Assembly: GCA_949987705.1 (NCBI GenBank)
Contig: OX465284.1
Coordinates: 106,499,163-106,563,162, forward strand
DNA: 64,000 bases
Source: Thereva unica
Lineage: Eukaryota; Arthropoda; Insecta; Diptera; Therevidae
Direction of reading: 5' to 3'
Shown here: piece after piece, positions 11,769-23,647 of the stretch
Numbering within the stretch: position 1 is the first letter of the stretch
How the letters are laid out: the number at the start of each line of letters is the position of its first letter
Notes under the pieces: model-generated
Seen by the model: the letters and a program-made list of their open reading frames with translations, nothing else
Databases searched by the model: none
What the model was told of the DNA's origin: nothing
Made by a program: the position numbers and the translations under genes

Positions 11769-13200
11769 CAAGGCCGGCGCTTGGGTGTTTTGCGCCCGGT
11801 GCACTATTCCATATTGCGCCCCATAAGCTGCTCATTTATGAACGCAGTGAAGGACAATGGAAAAAGACAAAAGCCCTCGCTGAATGGAAGAAATAATTTT
11901 CATAGTTTGTGCAAAATTTAAGATTGCACCATAAAAATGCGTATTACATAAAAAGAGATAGATAGGAAGTTTCACATGGTTCAAAATTCAACCAAGAAAA
12001 TCTGCTGAAAACGTCGTTTGTGGAGAGAGAATAGGCAAGGATGATGGGGCGGGAAGATTTTTTGAATCTCTGAATTCTTTCACGGAATTTTTAAATTTAC
12101 TTTTTGACAGCTGTGTGGTGGTTGTTGTTTTTTGTCTTCCTTTTACTAGGAATAAAAAGAAATGGCGGAAGGGGAAATTAGTATTAAAAGCAACATTAAA
12201 AGCATTCTAACGTATAATTTGTTGGAAAAGTTCGCTCTTGTGAAACCGCATGCGATTCTTCATCGGATTTCAAAAGGGAAATGATGATTACTTTTTTTAA
12301 TTTTTGTTGGTTGGCCCGTGTGAAACTGCCCCTATTAGTTTGTTAGACATTAATACTCCGGGTTTGTCGGCCGAACTGTGCAAGTTCGAGCAAATTGGTG
12401 CACTGAACTTCAATTTTGCCTAATTTCCCAAACATTTTCACATATTGAACTCAGGAAAAATAAAGCCTGAGTTCGCCCAACAGAACATGAAATTGAGATT
12501 GAACGTTAAAGCTCGCTCAAAAGAGAGTAATCAACTGGAATAGTGGAATATCAATCCAGTGAACTTCTAACTTCTGACGAAAAAGCAACAACAATTTCAT
12601 GCATGAACTTGAACATGACAATCGGTGAAGCCACCTATACGGATTGAATTGAACTTTATTGAACTGAGGCCGGCGAAACCGGGTATAAAGAAATAAAAAA
12701 AGAGCAATTAAAGAGGAGTTTTGTTCTTCACATTTCGTTCATTTACCTTTTTTAACAATTCCTGAAACAGAATTAAAAAGTGCAGCAGCAGCGCCCACAA
12801 GTTTATATCAATCATGGTAAACAGCAATACACAATACAGAGTCCTCGGAGCAATTTTTCCTTTGTGTGAGTGGGTATGGTGCTTTTTACAAAATTCTCAA
12901 AAAGTGCTGCAAATAAATAAGATTTTTCTCTAACTTGGGAAGATCTTTTCCCGAATTTCTCGAATCTCGAAGCTAAAACCTGTGGAAACTTCCTGCACGA
13001 GGACAAGTGAACTTTCCCCTTTTTTTCTTGCATAAAAAAGTACAGAGACAGAAATTGGGTAATTTCTCGCACCCACTAGAATAATTTCCATTTTTTTAAG
13101 TTTTAAATTTTTTTTTAAATCTTAATTTCTGAATTTGCGCCCTCAACGAATTGCGCCCGGTGCAAGTGCACCATTCACACCTATGAAAGCGCCGCCCCTG
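11769..13200. mobile_element. non-autonomous hAT transposon with 8-bp TSD
   Basis: The ends are CAAGGCCGGCGCTT on the left and, read inward from the right, CAGGGGCGGCGCTT, which is a hAT-type CAGGG terminus with 12 of 14 matching. The element is flanked on both sides by GCTGTGGT (11761-11768 and 13201-13208), a perfect 8-bp target duplication. A subterminal TTGCGCCCGGTGCA motif occurs near both ends (about 11799 and 13150). At 1432 bp it has no frame resembling a hAT transposase, so it is non-autonomous. It interrupts an R1/LOA relic, and removing it restores the frame ITGAIWTC..TAAMETIIG. Confidence 0.85.
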
Positions 13201-13208
13201 GCTGTGGT

Positions 13209-13290
13209 ACAGGTCCATATAGCTCCAGTAATGGGGGGACAAAAAAGCCGTTGCATTCTGCTGCAGTTTTATAGGTTATACCCTTAATAA
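13209..13290 (-). mobile_element. R1/LOA-type relic, other side of the hAT insertion
   Basis: The minus strand reads KLQQNATAFLS then, after a one-base shift, ITGAIWTC up to the hAT target duplication. This continues into TAAMETIIG on the far side. ITGA.RT.PT.A is a conserved step in R1/LOA proteins between RT and RNase H. Confidence 0.6.
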
Positions 13291-15875
13291 TCGACCAGTT
13301 TCTATGGATTATTGTAATTTAATATTCTTCCCAGTGAGGTACGTTATTTGTTGATACAACTGATAAAATGCACAGCCATAACCCACTTTCAACAAATTTC
13401 CACCCAATAATGCCGGCTCACCTGTCTCCAATATAATTTAATAAAATCTTAAATATTTATTCACCTGTACAATTTGGCAATAAACAAAATATCAACTTTA
13501 TTCCTCCTATTTGAATCCAGCAGCGCAATAAGTGGTCATAAATTCCCCCCCCAAAAAAAAAAAAGAATATTCATCCAGTGTTTGTATGTGTGTTGAATGA
13601 AATGTACATTTGGTATAAAGGTAAGCAATATTCACCTGGGCTTTTCCCATCTATATAAAATCCATTTAGAGTGAAGGAGGGTGTGTGCGTGTGCGGGTGT
13701 GGAAGGGGAAGGGAGTAAAAATGAAATGCTCCACCATTTCCATATGGCATTTTAAATGCAATTTTCCAGCAAATCCAGTCGGAATAAATTCGATTTGGAT
13801 ACGGGATTATACATGGAAATTGCAAAATTAAAGCGGAGGCCGGCAATTAAGTTCCTTTCCGGGCATTTACCCCCCGTCGCCGCCCCTACCCCTTGCCGGC
13901 TAAGCACATTTCCCAGTACATGATAGAAAGCCAATTTGGTCTATATATAATACTATAAATTTCATTTAAATTGAATTACAAACTCACCTGAGAGTTAAGT
14001 AAGCAAATGATGGGTTTTTGGTGGAATTCACCTTTTTCGAGCTCCAGCTCTCTCTCTCAGCCCGTTTTAGCTGCTGTGGGAATTGGATGGCCTTTGAGCA
14101 AGTGTCTTTAGTTTGTAAGGTCTTAAGCCATCTTAAGGTTGTCTTAAGGGGCTTTAAGAATTTGCATAAGAATTGATGTACTATAAAATGAGAGCTGGGG
14201 ATCCTGTGTACACATACCCCGAATATAGAGTAGTGGGTCCTGTAGATATATATGTAGGTACGTATATGGCAGCGCCCACTGAATGGGAAATATTCCATAA
14301 ACATTATCCTCCAGCACAGATAATCGTGCATGAGCGAACGAGGATATATTTTTTAATTTGCATATTTCCTCCTCAATAAGTAGCATAAGGGTGCGGTCAT
14401 ATGTGACGGGACTGTTTACAGTTGACCTTTTATGCACGCACAAAATTAAGTAAAGGACCCCAAAACTCATGACGAAGGACGAGCCTGGGCGGATCGGGCT
14501 CTGTTCGTATATATTGTGTTTTTTTTTTGTTATTCTATTTGATTCAATCTGGGATGTTTTGTTTTCTCTGCTGCTGCTGTGCTGTGCTACTACTAAAAGC
14601 CTATACCCTTGAAAAAATTAAGGTTGACTGATCCGGAATTAAAATTTATAAGAAAATGCCAAACGAAACCGAAAGCGCCAATATAACAAAAAGGACGTCT
14701 CTATATACATATACTGTGTGTGTCCTGTCATCATGCATATTTCATAAGAGAGACAGAGAGACCGGCCGGACGGAAAAGAAAAACAAACTTTCAAAAGAGT
14801 TGAGAGTCGCAGCAATCCACCCCCACGGCATATATGTTTATATGTATATACTAGTTAAGGATTCTCTGAAGTATCAAACATAATGTTTTCCAACGAAATT
14901 ACTCATCCCTTTTCTGAGATTTAAGGGTCCTGAGAGAGAGGAAGAAAAAGCTTTCCGTTTCACAAAACGTCGCCAGCTGTGTCCTTTTGTTTAAGAATCC
15001 CTAAATCCCTTTCCGCACGGAAAAATCCTTTTCATTGCTGTTTTTTTTTTTCTATTTTTTTTTTTTTTTGGTTTTTCTTTTAAGGGAAAACACATTTCAA
15101 AAATGAATATACCCCCTCGATATCGATGGCGCTTTCAATAGGCATTACCTTTCCATATCTCTAGATGACAACAACGACAACCACCACCACGAAAAAATGC
15201 CTTACAGAGCGACTTATCCTGTCGCTCCTTGCAAGGTAGCAACAGATGTTGCAAATTTTTTTTCTTTTTTTTTTGTTTTTTTCGATTCCTCCTTTTTTCT
15301 TTAACCAAACTACGGATAAAATGCCGGTTTCTAGAGCGACGTTTGTTGACAAACTTCTGAAATTAAATAGGATCATTGACATGTGCCACAGCCACTGTGA
15401 TTGATGGCAGGCTAAAGGAGAGGATTTGTTCTTAGCTTATTCTTCTTCTTCTTATTTTTTTTTATTTTTATTTTATTTTTTTTTTTTCAACAAAAGAAAA
15501 AAAAACCAAAAAAAATTTATTTCAAAGCTCTCTTGTTTGTGTCAATTTAATATGCTTGCTACCAGACCCAGATGCTCCTTCCTTCTATCGACTCTGGTGG
15601 AAGGAATAAGATTTTAATAATGTTCTCCACCATGGATGATGTCTGATTTCTTTTCAGAAAATTTTTAATCAATTTTTTTTTTTACTTACATTTCTGTAAT
15701 GTGGTCAACTTTATTAAAGAATTTAATTTTAGAAAATGACAATCGGTTATATTGGTGTGGGTGGGGAGAGCACTTGTAGAAAATTGGAGATAATTTTGAA
15801 GACAAGTTTTCTTGTTATTAAAGATTTGTTCAAAATTAATGAATGTTTGACCCTGAAACCGGAGATTTGTGATTA
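13291..15875. other. intronic sequence, possibly unique; no gene recognised
   Basis: This includes a GT/GC-rich patch at 13678-13703, a pyrimidine patch at 13869-13898, several ATAT runs and T-rich tracts (15030-15070, 15455-15486). The minus frames at 13984-14470 show no domain and contain reiterated TA-rich codons. The relative lack of transposon relics makes this a reasonable place to look for conserved noncoding elements. Confidence 0.4.
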
Positions 15876-15960
15876 AATACGAAATTCCATTCCAGAGGTC
15901 CGTGGTTCGAATTTACTTCTGCGCATGGTCATTTGTCTTTCCATTTTCTTTTTTTTTTAC
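15876..15960 (+). mobile_element. possible tRNA-derived SINE fragment
   Basis: CATTCCAGAGGTCCGTGGTTCGAATTT contains a Pol III B-box-like GGTTCGAATTT (15904-15914). It resembles the head region of the SINE copy at 63133. No convincing A box or tail is seen. Confidence 0.3.
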
Positions 15961-16035
15961 CTACTTCCTTCTATTTTTTACCTTTACAAAAAAGCAGCCT
16001 TTTCTGGTGCCATCGTGTTTAAGAATAATAACGAG

Positions 16036-16070
16036 GAAAGTAGGTAGTGGGTCACTTGGGCCTGGGAACT
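16036..16070 (+). repeat. single end of the AGTAGGTAATGGGTC repeat family
   Basis: AGTAGGTAGTGGGTCACTTG followed by GGCCTGGGAACTAG matches the ends of the TIR element at 20295-20621 and the motif at 27969. No inverted partner is nearby, so this is a truncated copy or an end carried by another element. Confidence 0.4.
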
Positions 16071-16329
16071 AGTGAGCGATTATCGTGTTTAAGGTATGAT
16101 CAAATGGCAGCCAGTATTGATCGATTTACACGTTTCGAAGCGTTAGGGGTCGTGAGTTCACGCACATGTCTCCCGCCATACTCCTTCATCAGCCTAGTGG
16201 GTTTGCATTTCGACAAGCACCGAAAACAGATGTGTGGCCTTTTCTGGATCGCGGATATGGCCCCATGAAGTCGACATATAGGAATTGGGAGAGTTTAGAA
16301 ATTTTAATAGGGGTACCCATAGGTGGTCT

Positions 16330-17230
16330 CAGGATATATTAAGGTGCTTTCGTCGCTTTGCACATCTCACATTGTGAAACATACGACTTTACCAGGCTTG
16401 TATGTAATACCTGGGCAAAAGTATTTAGTGCGTATAATGGAGAATTTTTAGCCACACTGCCATGAGCTGGTTGCGGGCGAGGGGGCAGCCTTAATGAGAG
16501 ATGGAGTTAATTCAGAAGGGACCCACAACTTCCAAGTTAAATCGTCACCAACAGCGTCTCCAGTACGTGGGGACATATGCTGGAATGCATACCCATCGTC
16601 GATGCCGTGCAGGCGCGACAAGGCATAAGAAAACACATTTTGTCTTCCTTTGCGGTTTTCGACTCTGAAATCAAACCCCTGAAGCTTCAAACTCCACCCT
16701 GCTAACCAGCCGTTGCCTTCTGGTTCCTGAGCCACTTAAAACTTGCATGATCAGTAATGACCGTGAAATCCTGACCCTCCACATAAGTTCTAAACTTCTT
16801 TACAATCAGTACGGCTGCGTAGAATTCTAGCTCAATAATGGTGTATTTCCGTTCTGCCCTATTCAACTTCTTAAACATATAATCAATCGGATATTCTCCT
16901 CCATTCATGTTCTTTTGAAAGAGCACACTACCTACACCAGTTCTGCTGGCTGAATGAAGAAAGGCCTAGAGAAATCTGGAGTGACTTATATAGAAGCTTT
17001 AGTCATCAGCTCTTTTAAGGTCTCAAACGACTGCTGGGCCTCATCATTCCATCGAAAAGTTTTATTCTTCAAACAATCCGGTCACACCCAACAATCACCT
17101 AATCTGCTTACGAGACATCGCAGTTGGGAATTCTGTAATAGCCGTCAAATTATTAGGATCCGTTTTCAGTGTCCCATCACCCATTACAACGTCTAATAAT
17201 GCCTTTACTAGTTTCACTGTAGATTCTTAT
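16330..17230 (-). mobile_element. Ty3/gypsy retrotransposon, decayed pol (RT tail, RNase H, part of integrase)
   Basis: In minus-strand order the frames give KTDPNNLTAITEFPTAMSRK (end of RT), FRWNDEAQQSFETLKELM (tether), GVGSVLFQKN, the RNase H segment YPIDYMFKKLNRAERKYTI with VEGQDFTVITDHASFKWL, then WSLKLQGFDFRVENRKGR. Beyond 16450 a weaker stretch may be integrase. Stop codons and several frameshifts are present, and no LTRs were found at either side. It lies in the same orientation as the host gene. The RNase H DH pair is kept, but the copy cannot be functional as it stands. Confidence 0.75.
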
Positions 17231-20200
17231 AGGCGTTTTACTTCGTTGTAACTTTCTGCAGCACATGGATTTTAATATTTTTAATGCAGTACATGGATAA
17301 CGCTCTATATTGTGTCTTTCGCAAGAGCCGCTATCACGATCACGTGCAGCAACCTTCCATTTTACCCCCGCTAAATTGATCCCCGGTCTGACAAACCCAG
17401 AAAACGACACCACAAAAACCAAGTAAAGAAACATTATTTATACCCCTATGCGATTAGGAATCATAGAGAATGAACTTGACTGATATGCCGGAAGAAGTAG
17501 ATTACCGATCGATGGAGCGTGCTGGACCGATCGGTGATCTAGGCGTGTTTGATCGTTTTGGGAGTTTGTATGGCGTGGCTTAGGTAAGGTTATCGATTCA
17601 GTCATACGCAGCTACCACCCGTCTTATTTCATGAAGACAATTTTCTCAATTTCAAGGCAATACTTAAGTCACAGTTTTTGCAGAACATCTTTTTCTTCGG
17701 TTTGATCAGTGTCTTAGATCCCTCCCTCGCGAGCTTGCTATAAGAGTCTCAGACATGGAACGTTATCGATTGTAGTATCGGATGTGGATCTGCTGTTGGG
17801 TGCTAGAGAGCGTCATCTATGTGAGATTAGTTGAACTTCGCTAAATTTCGGATGAGCTTTCGCGATGAGGAATTAGGTTGGTAGGTCCCTACAGGTCGTA
17901 TACAAGTTGATACAACTCCCTTGACACTTCAGTAGTAAGAGACGCAGTAGAGCGAGTTCCTGCTTTGTCTACCGAGGCTCTGGAGTACGTAAAAGCAGCC
18001 TGCAACTATTAATGAATTACTTAATTAGTTAAGGACTTCTGTTAACCACCAACGAATTTATTATTAAACTGCGATGGTTACCAAATTAAGTCGGCTCCAT
18101 ACTCAAGCATGTTTATCGTGGTAAAATTTACTTTAATTCAATGTGGTAGTGAAGCTTAACTTAAACTTCGAAGACACTAAAGCGAATAGATTAATGAACA
18201 AAATTACTTACGCTCTTCAAACAATGTTTCAGTGGGAAGGAAAAGTTTTTAGTGCCATTTATAGACCTCGGAAAATTCCATTGTGTTTTTTTTTTCTTGT
18301 CTTAAACATGAACATTACAGCTTGTCAGAAAATATTCGACAATGTAAAATTTACCAAGTTACTTCATTGTCATACAAAGCCTACACCTCAATTGATTTAT
18401 TTTATTGAAATTTCCCTTACCTTTTCCCTGTTCAAATAACATAAAAGATTTTCCATTCTCTCTCTCTTTCTGGCTGTTGAACGTAACATTTTCTGTCACT
18501 TTTAACAAAAGCCGAATAAAATTGACATGACATGTTGTCAATGGCATTGACTAGCTGCCAATGTTGAAAATTAGCATATAATCGATTGGTGAATTACTAT
18601 CGGCCATTTACTGACTTGTAAAGAGGTAGCAGGATCCCGTTCCCCTCCCACCCGGCATCGGAAAAATGCGAACATGACTTTTATGTAGACAAAATGAAGC
18701 GAACATAGTAGCAATTTGTCAACACATCAACCTCCATCAAGTAGCGGGTCTATATAGAGCCCCCGATCCGTTTGATGTGAAAAACCCTTCGGAGGGGCTC
18801 CGGACATTAATTCGACATCGGTAGGTCACTTACTTTCATGGCGAGCAATTTCTAGCTTAACTGAGGTAATTTCTCACGGAGCCTCGATTTTATTGAATCG
18901 CAAATTGAACAAGCATCAAAAGCCAAGGGAACTGGTCCGGACGCCATGGATCCGACGGGCTGTCTTCGTCTAGCAGTACCATTAGGAAAGTAGCAGCACT
19001 CAAAGCCACCCAGGATGGTGTCCGTCACGTCAAATGGAAAGGAGGCTTCAACAGCAAAGGTTAAAAGGTTGAAAGGTACTAGACTGTAAGGGTTGAAGGT
19101 TGTTTTTTTTGTGTTATACCCCAAAAGGGTAGCATAGACCGAACCTCCTGTACAGCACCAGGAACGGGACGGACGGACGGAATCTTCTAGTGCTAGGAAA
19201 GTATGCGCGTTCATTAATTCACCGATGGAAATTGTTTTATACAACGAGCACCCTTTGCGCCAAAAGTTATATTATGTTGCTCGGGATAAGTTAGGGGCAT
19301 GCTTTGGCCCACCTCAATGGCGGCCGCAGTGATGAGGAGGAGAGCAGATGTTAGTCCAAATTAAACAATTCCCGGTTGGGGGCGAGAAACACAGGTCAGA
19401 CAAGTTTCTTACCCGACAATATACAAGGTTGAGAGCCTCGGCAGCACCTTCAACTGCGGTAATTAATGACCTACTTCGCAAGTCCTCCTCCTCCTCCTCC
19501 CACTACAGTCAACCCCCTGCATCTACCCACACCCCCTCTTTCTGCAAAATCGCCGACCCGGTGAAAATGGTCAACAGCAATGAAGGTGGCGGTCTAGCAA
19601 GAAAAATTACCCCTGGCAAAACTCGATTAACATTTTCAAAGTTGGGGAAATTAAGTCTTCGTCTGTCTAGTTCTCGGGCCCCCCGGGTGAGGGCGTAAGT
19701 GTGAACTGTCTGACGGGGTGGGTAATGTGCTAAGAAGACCTGGATTTACCATTTCTATTTTTTTTTGCTGTTCGTTTCGTCAAGGGGTGGGATACAATTT
19801 GCTGCTGGGAAATAGTGCTGAGAAAGTGGTTAAATTAAAAAGTAGAGAAAAAAAGCTGAGTGGAAATTTGTTTGCTTGCCACTCTTTTTTTTTAGTAGTG
19901 CTTTTGAGCATCAACATGACTTCAAGCTGAAATGTATTGCAGTGGAAGAATTTTTGTTAAATTAAAAGCAGTTAATTACAAACACGATTACAAACTTAAA
20001 ATTGTTTTCATTTAAGTTAAAGTGATTAAAGTTTGTTATGGTTATGAAGTTGTTTTTTTAAAGACAATCAGACTTTTAATTTTGGAGTCATTTCTGTGTT
20101 TGTTAGTAAGGTTGTTGGTGTGTGGGCAGGTACCCGAAGGAGTTACTACTAGGGAATTGCTAGAGACAAATACTAATGATTTCTGCAGAAAAGTACAGGA

Positions 20201-20294
20201 TGCCTTACAAAACTGGGTAGCCTGTAGGCTACTTAGTATCCAGGAAGATGGCCAAGTCGATGATCAACAAGTTCACGTTGAGATAACTCTGTAT
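17231..20294. other. mixed intronic sequence, no gene recognised
   Basis: The 17440-18060 part is moderately GC-rich and may be more of the Ty3/gypsy relic, but I could not align it by eye. The 18852-19244 minus frame (130 codons) and the 19348-19698 plus frame (116 codons) are open but lack recognisable domains or exon context. A GC-rich patch lies at 19670-19700. Confidence 0.4.
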
Positions 20295-20621
20295 AAGTAG
20301 GTAATGGGTCGGTTGAGCCTGAAAACTAGGTCACGAAATATATAAAATTAAAGAAGAATCTACCAAAACACCGGGTTTTCTACCCGAAATTTCAAAGATC
20401 ATGCCAAATTATGATTTTGCTCTGAAAAATGCAGTTGCGCAATAGATGTGACATAGCCGCTTAGCATAGCATAGCACTTTTCTAATGTTAGTACATTTCG
20501 AAAAGACGTATGCGGTCGAGTAAAAGCCCTACTATTTTGTCCACAATTCATCAACAAGCAACGACTTCATTGCCACGAGATTAAACCTAGTTCTCAGACT
20601 AAACCGACCCGTTACCTACTT
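20295..20621. mobile_element. TIR element (MITE), AGTAGGTAATGGGTC family
   Basis: The left end AGTAGGTAATGGGTCGGTTG with AGCCTGAAAACTAGGT is repeated in inverted form at 20585-20620, reading inward AGTAGGTAACGGGTCGGTTT with AGTCTGAGAACTAGGT. The arms are about 36 bp with few differences. The interior has no coding capacity. Related ends occur at 16036, 27969 and, as a second pair, 47611-47787. Confidence 0.65.
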
Positions 20622-20859
20622 GTACTGACAGGAATCGAAGTATTATTATAAACGTGTGCGCAGAGATTTGCCGCAAGGTGAGCGTCACCTGTCTTTAAGA
20701 CGACAATGGAGATATTTCCGGATGTAGTAGATTTTTGTTAGTCTCGAGGCAAACAAAGATTGTCAATTGTCAGCTTATAAGGCAAGCGAGGGTCATCAAG
20801 AAGAAGAAGAAGAAAGTAGAGAAGAGGTGCTGTACCTCACCCTCACTAGCAGGCTTCTC

Positions 20860-21960
20860 TGCCGCTACAATCTGGTGGTCCAAGACTAAACACCTTGTCC
20901 CCGTAAATCTGCAGGAAACGATCGTGAGAGCCCTTGAAAGTAGCTGTTCTGTGAAACCACAATGAAATGGTTACGTGGGTCGAAAAATAATCATAGGAGA
21001 GAAGTTAGGAAGCTATGCAAAAGAGCTCGGCTTTCGAATAACTGGGAGCTAATGTCAGAGATTTGATAAAATGCTAGCGAAGGTCATTGAGAGCTTTCTC
21101 TAAAGAAATAGACAAACTTTCACCCTCCATAAACTTACGTGAAGTCTTGTCTAAGAATCACTGAAATGGTATTGTCTCTCTCAAGACTCCTGAAGAATTC
21201 TTTACTGTGAAAACTTCAGAGCTATTAGTGACCACCCATTTTCTGGCTTCTCACGTAGCTGACCTGGGATTGGCGTTAGGATTAAGTCCTGGAAAACTGA
21301 ATTTTCACTGCAGGAAAGATCGAATGGGCCTCGGGCAGCTTCAAGCCCCTCAATCCTGCTGCAAAAGGCCAGATATTCCCGGTTCGGCTTGCTTTCCTCT
21401 CCGTTACCGGAGCTTTGCCGACCTATCCCACAGCTGCGATGGAGGTAATTATTGGATTTACCCCATTGGATATATTCATATGGAAATCCACCGCCATAAA
21501 TGCTTTGAGACCTCAGATCGAGGTTTGAAAGGCGCCAACATTAAAATCTGTTCTGACAGCCAAGCTACAATCAAAGCACTCTCATCGTAGAAGTTTTCTT
21601 CCAAAATAGTTGCAAGGTGTTTTGATGTACTACAGGGCCTGACCAGAAGAAATAAGGTCTCGTTCTGTTGTTGGGGTGGAGGGTCTGAGACATCGGTCCA
21701 GGGCCCAGAACCCTTCTGTGGCATCGCATGGTCCACCACCAAGTCCCTGATAGAGAGTGGATTAAGGGACTAAACCCAGACTATTGGTAATTGGACCCAG
21801 GTCTTAGACAGACTAAAGATCACATAAGACCCTTTGCCTAAAGAGGCGACCTAAGGGTGTTGGTGGGTTACCTGACTGGCCTTATTATCTCCGTCTACCT
21901 AGGACTACGTGAAGAAATTGAATTTGGCTTAGAAGAAGATCGTTTATCTAGAGCCCCGTT
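20860..21960 (+). mobile_element. R1/LOA-type relic with RT domain deleted
   Basis: Plus-strand frames read NLQETIVRALESSCSVKP, then EVRKLCKRARLSNNWEL, the FKPLNPAAKGQIFPV equivalent of FKSPGPDGI, and directly afterwards (from about 21420) PTYPTAAMEVIIGFTPLD, GANIKICSDSQATIKALS and GPEPFCGI of the RNase H end. The whole RT core, normally several hundred residues, is missing at about 21400. The RNase H Asp in CSDSQ is kept. Stops and shifts occur throughout. It is close kin to the relics at 10560 and 11395-13290. Confidence 0.65.
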
Positions 21961-22267
21961 CAAGTCCTGTCTTCTTCAACTAAAGACCTTTTGCCTTTGT
22001 CCAAAAATCTGATGATTTCTTCCAATACTTGGCGGTTCAAAATTCGGAAAGTGGCAATCTACGCATTTTACAAAAACCAAGACCAAAATTTTCTGTAATG
22101 GGACTACAATCGCCACATTTTTTACAGGAATTTTTCTCAGGAAGACAAATTGCTTTCCTCAAGTGGGTTACTGAAACTAAGCTTTGGTTTGACCGGGTAT
22201 TTAATTCTCTATCAACTTTTGGCCGAGTCACCCAGTTTTAGAAGCCTATTTACGCACCCGGGACGAT

Positions 22268-22760
22268 TTGACGCCATACAAGACAACTTCGGTATTGGTG
22301 CCCAAAATATTTAATTGCCAGGCCGTGATTGGGTCGAAAGGAAAGTTGAAAGTCACCCAATTCATCACAGGGCGCCTACAAGTCTTCATCAACAGATGCC
22401 TGCGTCGTATCCTAAAAATCCGCTGGCAAGATAGAATTTCAAACGAAGAACTATGGCGCCGTGCCGGCCAAGAAAGGATAGACCACCAAATCAGGCGAAG
22501 GAAATGGAATTGGGTTGGCCACACATTGCGACGCGAAAACGAAAATCTAGCCAAACAGGCCCTTGACTGGAATCCGCAAGGTTCCCGTCGAGTAGGAAGA
22601 CCTAGAACAACGTGGAGGAGAACCCTACTAGAAAAAGCCGCAACAACTGGGGGATCCTGGTCGGAGCTAAGAGCTGTCGCGCAAAACAGAGTCCGCTGGA
22701 GGGCAACTGTTTCCGCCCTATGTCCCATGAGGGATTAAAGGAGTTTAAAGAAGAAGAAGA
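22268..22760 (+). mobile_element. RTE-type non-LTR retrotransposon, RT C-terminal part
   Basis: An uninterrupted frame of 156 codons contains LKVTQFITGRLQVFINRCLR, RISNEELWRRAGQERID, RRRKWNWVGHTLRRENENLA and SRRVGRPRTTWRRTLL. This is the standard C-terminal region of RTE-type retrotransposons. The frame ends in CPMRD* and is followed by AAAGAAGAAGAAG (about 22745-22760), the usual short 3' repeat. Upstream RT motifs are absent, so it is 5' truncated, the common result of incomplete reverse transcription. The lack of stops makes it one of the younger insertions here. Relatives are at 39560 and 56340. Confidence 0.75.
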
Positions 22761-23119
22761 TTGGGTCGAAGCTAGCACGACAGCAATATTATGTATAAGA
22801 ACACTGTTAATTTATAGGACTAACCTCCGAGCTTGTCCGGTTCGATGATCCAAAATACAAGAAGACGCATGAAGCAGACTCAAAAAGCTTTCAAGAAGCA
22901 AGGGATACAAATGAGAGTTGAAACATATGCTTTTAGGAAGACAACAGGCCTTGAAAAGTGTTTTATATCTTCTAAATGGTTCGTTCTAAATTTAGGTCGT
23001 ATAGCAACTCTAAAGATAACAGAGGGAAGTATGAAAGAACTTCTAATACGAGACTTTACTCCAAACTACTCCAAAAAATATGCAATGACATTGCAGTAAA
23101 TAGGGACGGCAAAAAAAAA
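22761..23119. other. no gene recognised
   Basis: Three short overlapping + frames lack domains and the sequence is not obviously repetitive. Confidence 0.35.
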
Positions 23120-23300
23120 AGTTTTTTGGGTGGAAAAAGAACAAAGATCAAAAATCCTAGTGTGGTATCGAACTGCTGACCTCAAGAATGGAGGTCGGAC
23201 GCCTCACGAGTTTAGAAAATTTTACGTGGGCTTTAAAGCTGGCCTCATTACGTGTCGCGTACTCCGTAGATGCTCCCAATTAAAGGGGCTAAATAATTTT
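23120..23300 (-). mobile_element. possible tRNA-derived SINE on the minus strand
   Basis: The minus strand reads GTGAGGCGTCCGACCTCC then TTGAGGTCAGCAGTTCGATACC, tRNA-like with a B box AGTTCGATACC at 23174-23164. The order (GGCGTC.GAC stem, variable part, T arm) looks like a tRNA head. A tract of T on the + strand follows at 23300. Confidence 0.4.
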
Positions 23301-23647
23301 TTTTTTTTTGGAAATTTTAACGAACAAAAATATCTTTTATAAAATTTTCCCAACTTGAAAATATCAAAAACTGGAAAAAAAAATACTAAAATACAACCAA
23401 TTTCAAGCAGTTGTATTGTATTAAAGAAATATTCATTCTAGGTTTTAAAACATAAACGATCGTCTGACATCTTCAATTAGCGGTGAAAATATTTCTCATT
23501 TTTCCTGGAAAATCTGCTATCGTTCATCACGCTATGAAAAGCAGCTGAAAGCTGATGTTAACGTGCTGCTGCGAAAATATCTATGCATGCACAAGTTTGA
23601 AAAATCGATTTTATGATGCCTTTTTTCTATCTGTTTTTTTTTTTTTA

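Noticed and set aside
11769..13200. Autonomous hAT transposon
   Set aside because: The element is 1.4 kb and its longest frame (12812-13072) has no hAT dimerisation or RNase H-like features.
16330..17230. Complete Ty3/gypsy element or endogenous retrovirus with env
   Set aside because: No LTRs, primer-binding site, gag or env found around the pol fragment.
18852..19244. 130-codon minus-strand open frame as a gene
   Set aside because: No domain, no splice context, no codon pattern distinct from the surrounding repeat-like sequence.
19348..19698. 116-codon plus-strand open frame as a gene
   Set aside because: Ser- and Arg-rich, ends in a GC-rich patch, no recognisable domain; a chance frame is more likely.
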